7,472 bases of DNA from an uncultured Lachnospiraceae bacterium (GTDB lineage: Bacteria; Bacillota; Clostridia; Lachnospirales; Lachnospiraceae), in contig CALGGL010000009.1 of the NCBI GenBank assembly GCA_937915975.1, positions 1-7,472 on the forward strand, given 5' to 3'. Within the stretch, counting starts at the first letter, position 1; each line of letters begins with the position of its first letter. The translations under genes were made by a program, and so were the position numbers. The notes below the pieces were generated by a model. That model worked only from the letters and a program-made list of their open reading frames with translations. It searched no databases and was not told where the DNA came from. Below, one piece after another: positions 6,701-7,472 of this stretch.

Positions 6701-7448
6701 TTTCTTTCTTTTCTTTCTTTTCTACCTGCTCTTCTTCGTCCTCTTCTACCTCAAATATCTCACCGATACATTCGGAAAATGCTTCCTGAACGCCTTCCAT
6801 GCTTTCTGAAACAGCGTCATCTATTTTTTTATCTATCTTTGCAAGCTTATCAAGACCTTCTTTATCAAGATTCTTTAAAGCATCCTTAATACGAGGCACA
6901 AGTAAATCTGTATTGGCATTTTCGAGGGCAGACTTTGCCATATTCTTCATAAAGCCCTCTTCCATCTCAGCAAGCATTTCGGTTATAAAATTATGTATTT
7001 CCTCAAGATTTGATGCAACCTCATTCTTTAAGTCTTGCACATTCTCTTCGCCCATAACAAAGAGCGGAAGCTTATCAAGTATAGTCTCAATCAGTCCGTT
7101 CGGATTCTTTTTTCGGTCTCTGAACTGGTCGGCTATGATAAGCGCCAGAGCATCAGCATTGTCAATGAGCACCTGTCTCATACGCTCGGCAGGATTCTTG
7201 ACAAGATTATCCGCAACCCATGTATCCTTTGAAAATATCACATCTGAAACAAGGTCACGCACCTTTTTCTCACGCTCATCCCAATTGCTGTCATCCTCTC
7301 TTTGCTCAAGATTTAATTCAATTCCTACCGTTTCCTTGTTGCCTACATTTTGAAGTTCCTGATTAAGTACTGTATTTATATTTTTTTCTTTTTTATTTTT
7401 ATTTTTTGTATTGGCAGTTTGAAGAAGATTCTTTTTGAAATTATCCAT
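3759..7448 (-). CDS. Coiled-coil protein with an ABC1/AarF/UbiB-type atypical kinase domain (start may lie beyond the window)
   Basis: This protein has 1229 residues counted from the ATG at 7446-7448. Residues 1-235 are helical; 236-255 form an acidic then Lys/Glu-rich tract; about 280-500 are a long charged coiled coil; about 500-1000 are a UbiB/COQ8/ADCK-like kinase domain; and 1000-1229 are a charged helical tail. Kinase signatures, in order: GPLFQKMLQ (K574, Q577) in place of the KxGQ motif; an alanine-rich loop GAASVGQ (632-638); the ATP lysine in VVIK (K658); ExD as E718-L-D720; a hinge-like stretch VMEIAG; the catalytic HGDLHAGN (H876, D878, H880, N883); and metal-binding DFG (D895). 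The family acts in quinone or lipid metabolism in other organisms, as an ATPase or kinase, but the substrate here is unknown. An extra segment of about 60 residues precedes the catalytic loop, and no membrane helix is seen. The start is uncertain: no ribosome binding site precedes the ATG, a TTG directly precedes it, and the frame is open to 7472. It probably leads an operon with the genes to its left. Confidence 0.88.
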   Translation of the reverse strand: MDNFKKNLLQTANTKNKNKKEKNINTVLNQELQNVGNKETVGIELNLEQREDDSNWDEREKKVRDLVSDVIFSKDTWVADNLVKNPAERMRQVLIDNADALALIIADQFRDRKKNPNGLIETILDKLPLFVMGEENVQDLKNEVASNLEEIHNFITEMLAEMEEGFMKNMAKSALENANTDLLVPRIKDALKNLDKEGLDKLAKIDKKIDDAVSESMEGVQEAFSECIGEIFEVEEDEEEQVEKKEKKEKNKKELTLEDIAPLIDGLTDKEFEESIKNLPLEKQLGARKTREDNRRVYEEEKAKIERREADKAAAKAKEEADKKERAQINARKKVIEHLKKNSEDTKKNIEVKKALLEGMSSKLEKAQENEKNKLIEDIENTKLELEALEKGLNQNESELVSNKNVVLAYEKKKRMEAIQKRIDDRAAAFKKLEDERKEKKAKYNRYKSIEEDKRTIVDNHELNMVIKDINNIDEELEKMKKKSSKELEKILEDSVKGGKKGQSLFMKNVFQTYFKGVDKMDKRSMIASAIKNSNAIPIMTEEEKKKLTGAQILEYSSSMIGGMFKGAGPLFQKMLQGLPIASLPKGLRKAVEDTQDSLASIPDEVVKAHMDGIKERSAGKITKIEVNKSLGAASVGQAFLCKVYGPDMAEGKNVVIKLLRPDVRNRMMREKEVMLEAARMTDEDGMLPSEVEEKRKNKVVGGMEATYMGNLQRIEEELDLTIEAKNCMEGQVYDNPVYDKEAKKYKENISNSMKLSDLVEATSDTCVMEIAGTKTVKRYMSDINQRITELLWDYCEKVDEVDKQGNKTGKQILKRNEEDGSFVFRQLNADEKIALAPIIDEVAEILKEQEQKQKALAQVVEKWVTEGVFQKGYYHGDLHAGNIMISDIGVTVIDFGNATILNKDQQKHIIKMMVAATQGDVERFRHGFHMLLENTPEEVYQEKRDELTLVFKDVMSIGDESSAAERIAVALVRAQELGLELPPTIANFSSCQMRLQNTLKDMNNSLTATRANLNNLIKNNTYYSNHKNIDPVASYIENNKNLTIEQKKANAQAALMVRGEIDEASIREQIRNKNKRDEFRNSNGYNISKINELIRKDAQKFNDLLSGKLKVTEEYDEDKTDDYFPNWYGIEDLEKDAKLLAFYMKIKNTAIQMFYQEEPVRQITVEDYGKLDSFEDFVEKIKTKVPSHKNKSVYREPSETEKRLDAFYKAQDDEKTTPEELKRLSGIQ
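6697..6723 (-). repeat. Three perfect 9-base tandem repeats inside the kinase-like gene
   Basis: The plus strand reads TTCTTTTCT three times in a row, part of a longer pyrimidine-only run. On the coding strand this gives a repeating Lys/Glu tract of period three residues, next to the acidic stretch EVEEDEEEQVEKK. Because the unit is nine bases, gain or loss of copies would change the length of the charged linker without breaking the frame. Confidence 0.8.
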
Positions 7449-7472
7449 CAAAGCTTTATCATTTTTTGTCTC

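Noticed and set aside
6799..7353. 184-codon open frame on the plus strand
   Set aside because: It lies wholly opposite the kinase-like gene. Its Ser/Phe/Leu-rich product is what the complement of a Lys/Glu/Asp-rich gene gives, and I see no ribosome binding site.

Overview
The window reads as a densely coded, AT-rich stretch of a low-GC Gram-positive anaerobe, most likely a clostridial or Lachnospiraceae-type gut or rumen bacterium. The clues are Lys/Glu/Asn-rich proteins, frequent AGA and ATA codons, strong AAGGAGG-type ribosome binding sites and a tandem-GNAT protein. This assignment rests on style, not on a marker gene. All real genes are on the minus strand, so transcription runs from right to left.

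In transcription order: (1) positions 7448 to 3759 encode a protein of about 1229 residues. It has a helical N-terminus, a long highly charged coiled coil, an ABC1/AarF/UbiB-type (COQ8/ADCK) atypical kinase domain and a helical C-terminal tail. Its frame is open to the right edge, so its true start may lie outside the window. (2) Positions 3701 to 3216 encode a small helical protein of unknown function. It has no ATG and no visible ribosome binding site, and it lies in the same frame as the kinase gene with only one TAA between them. (3) Positions 3212 to 2190 encode a GNAT-type acetyltransferase with a degenerate second GNAT-like half. (4) After a 130-base gap with a candidate promoter, positions 2059 to the left edge hold the first 686 codons of a large, charged, soluble-looking protein of unknown family. 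The standard ORF listing missed it because its stop codon is outside the window.

No RNA genes, insertion sequences, CRISPR arrays or convincing terminators were seen. The arrangement suggests one co-directional locus in which two enzyme-like proteins (an atypical kinase and an acetyltransferase) accompany very large coiled-coil or helical proteins. Whether they form one pathway is inference. The points most worth checking are the kinase's unusual architecture and altered signature motifs, the single in-frame TAA joining the kinase tail to the next ORF, and the unidentified giant protein at the left edge.
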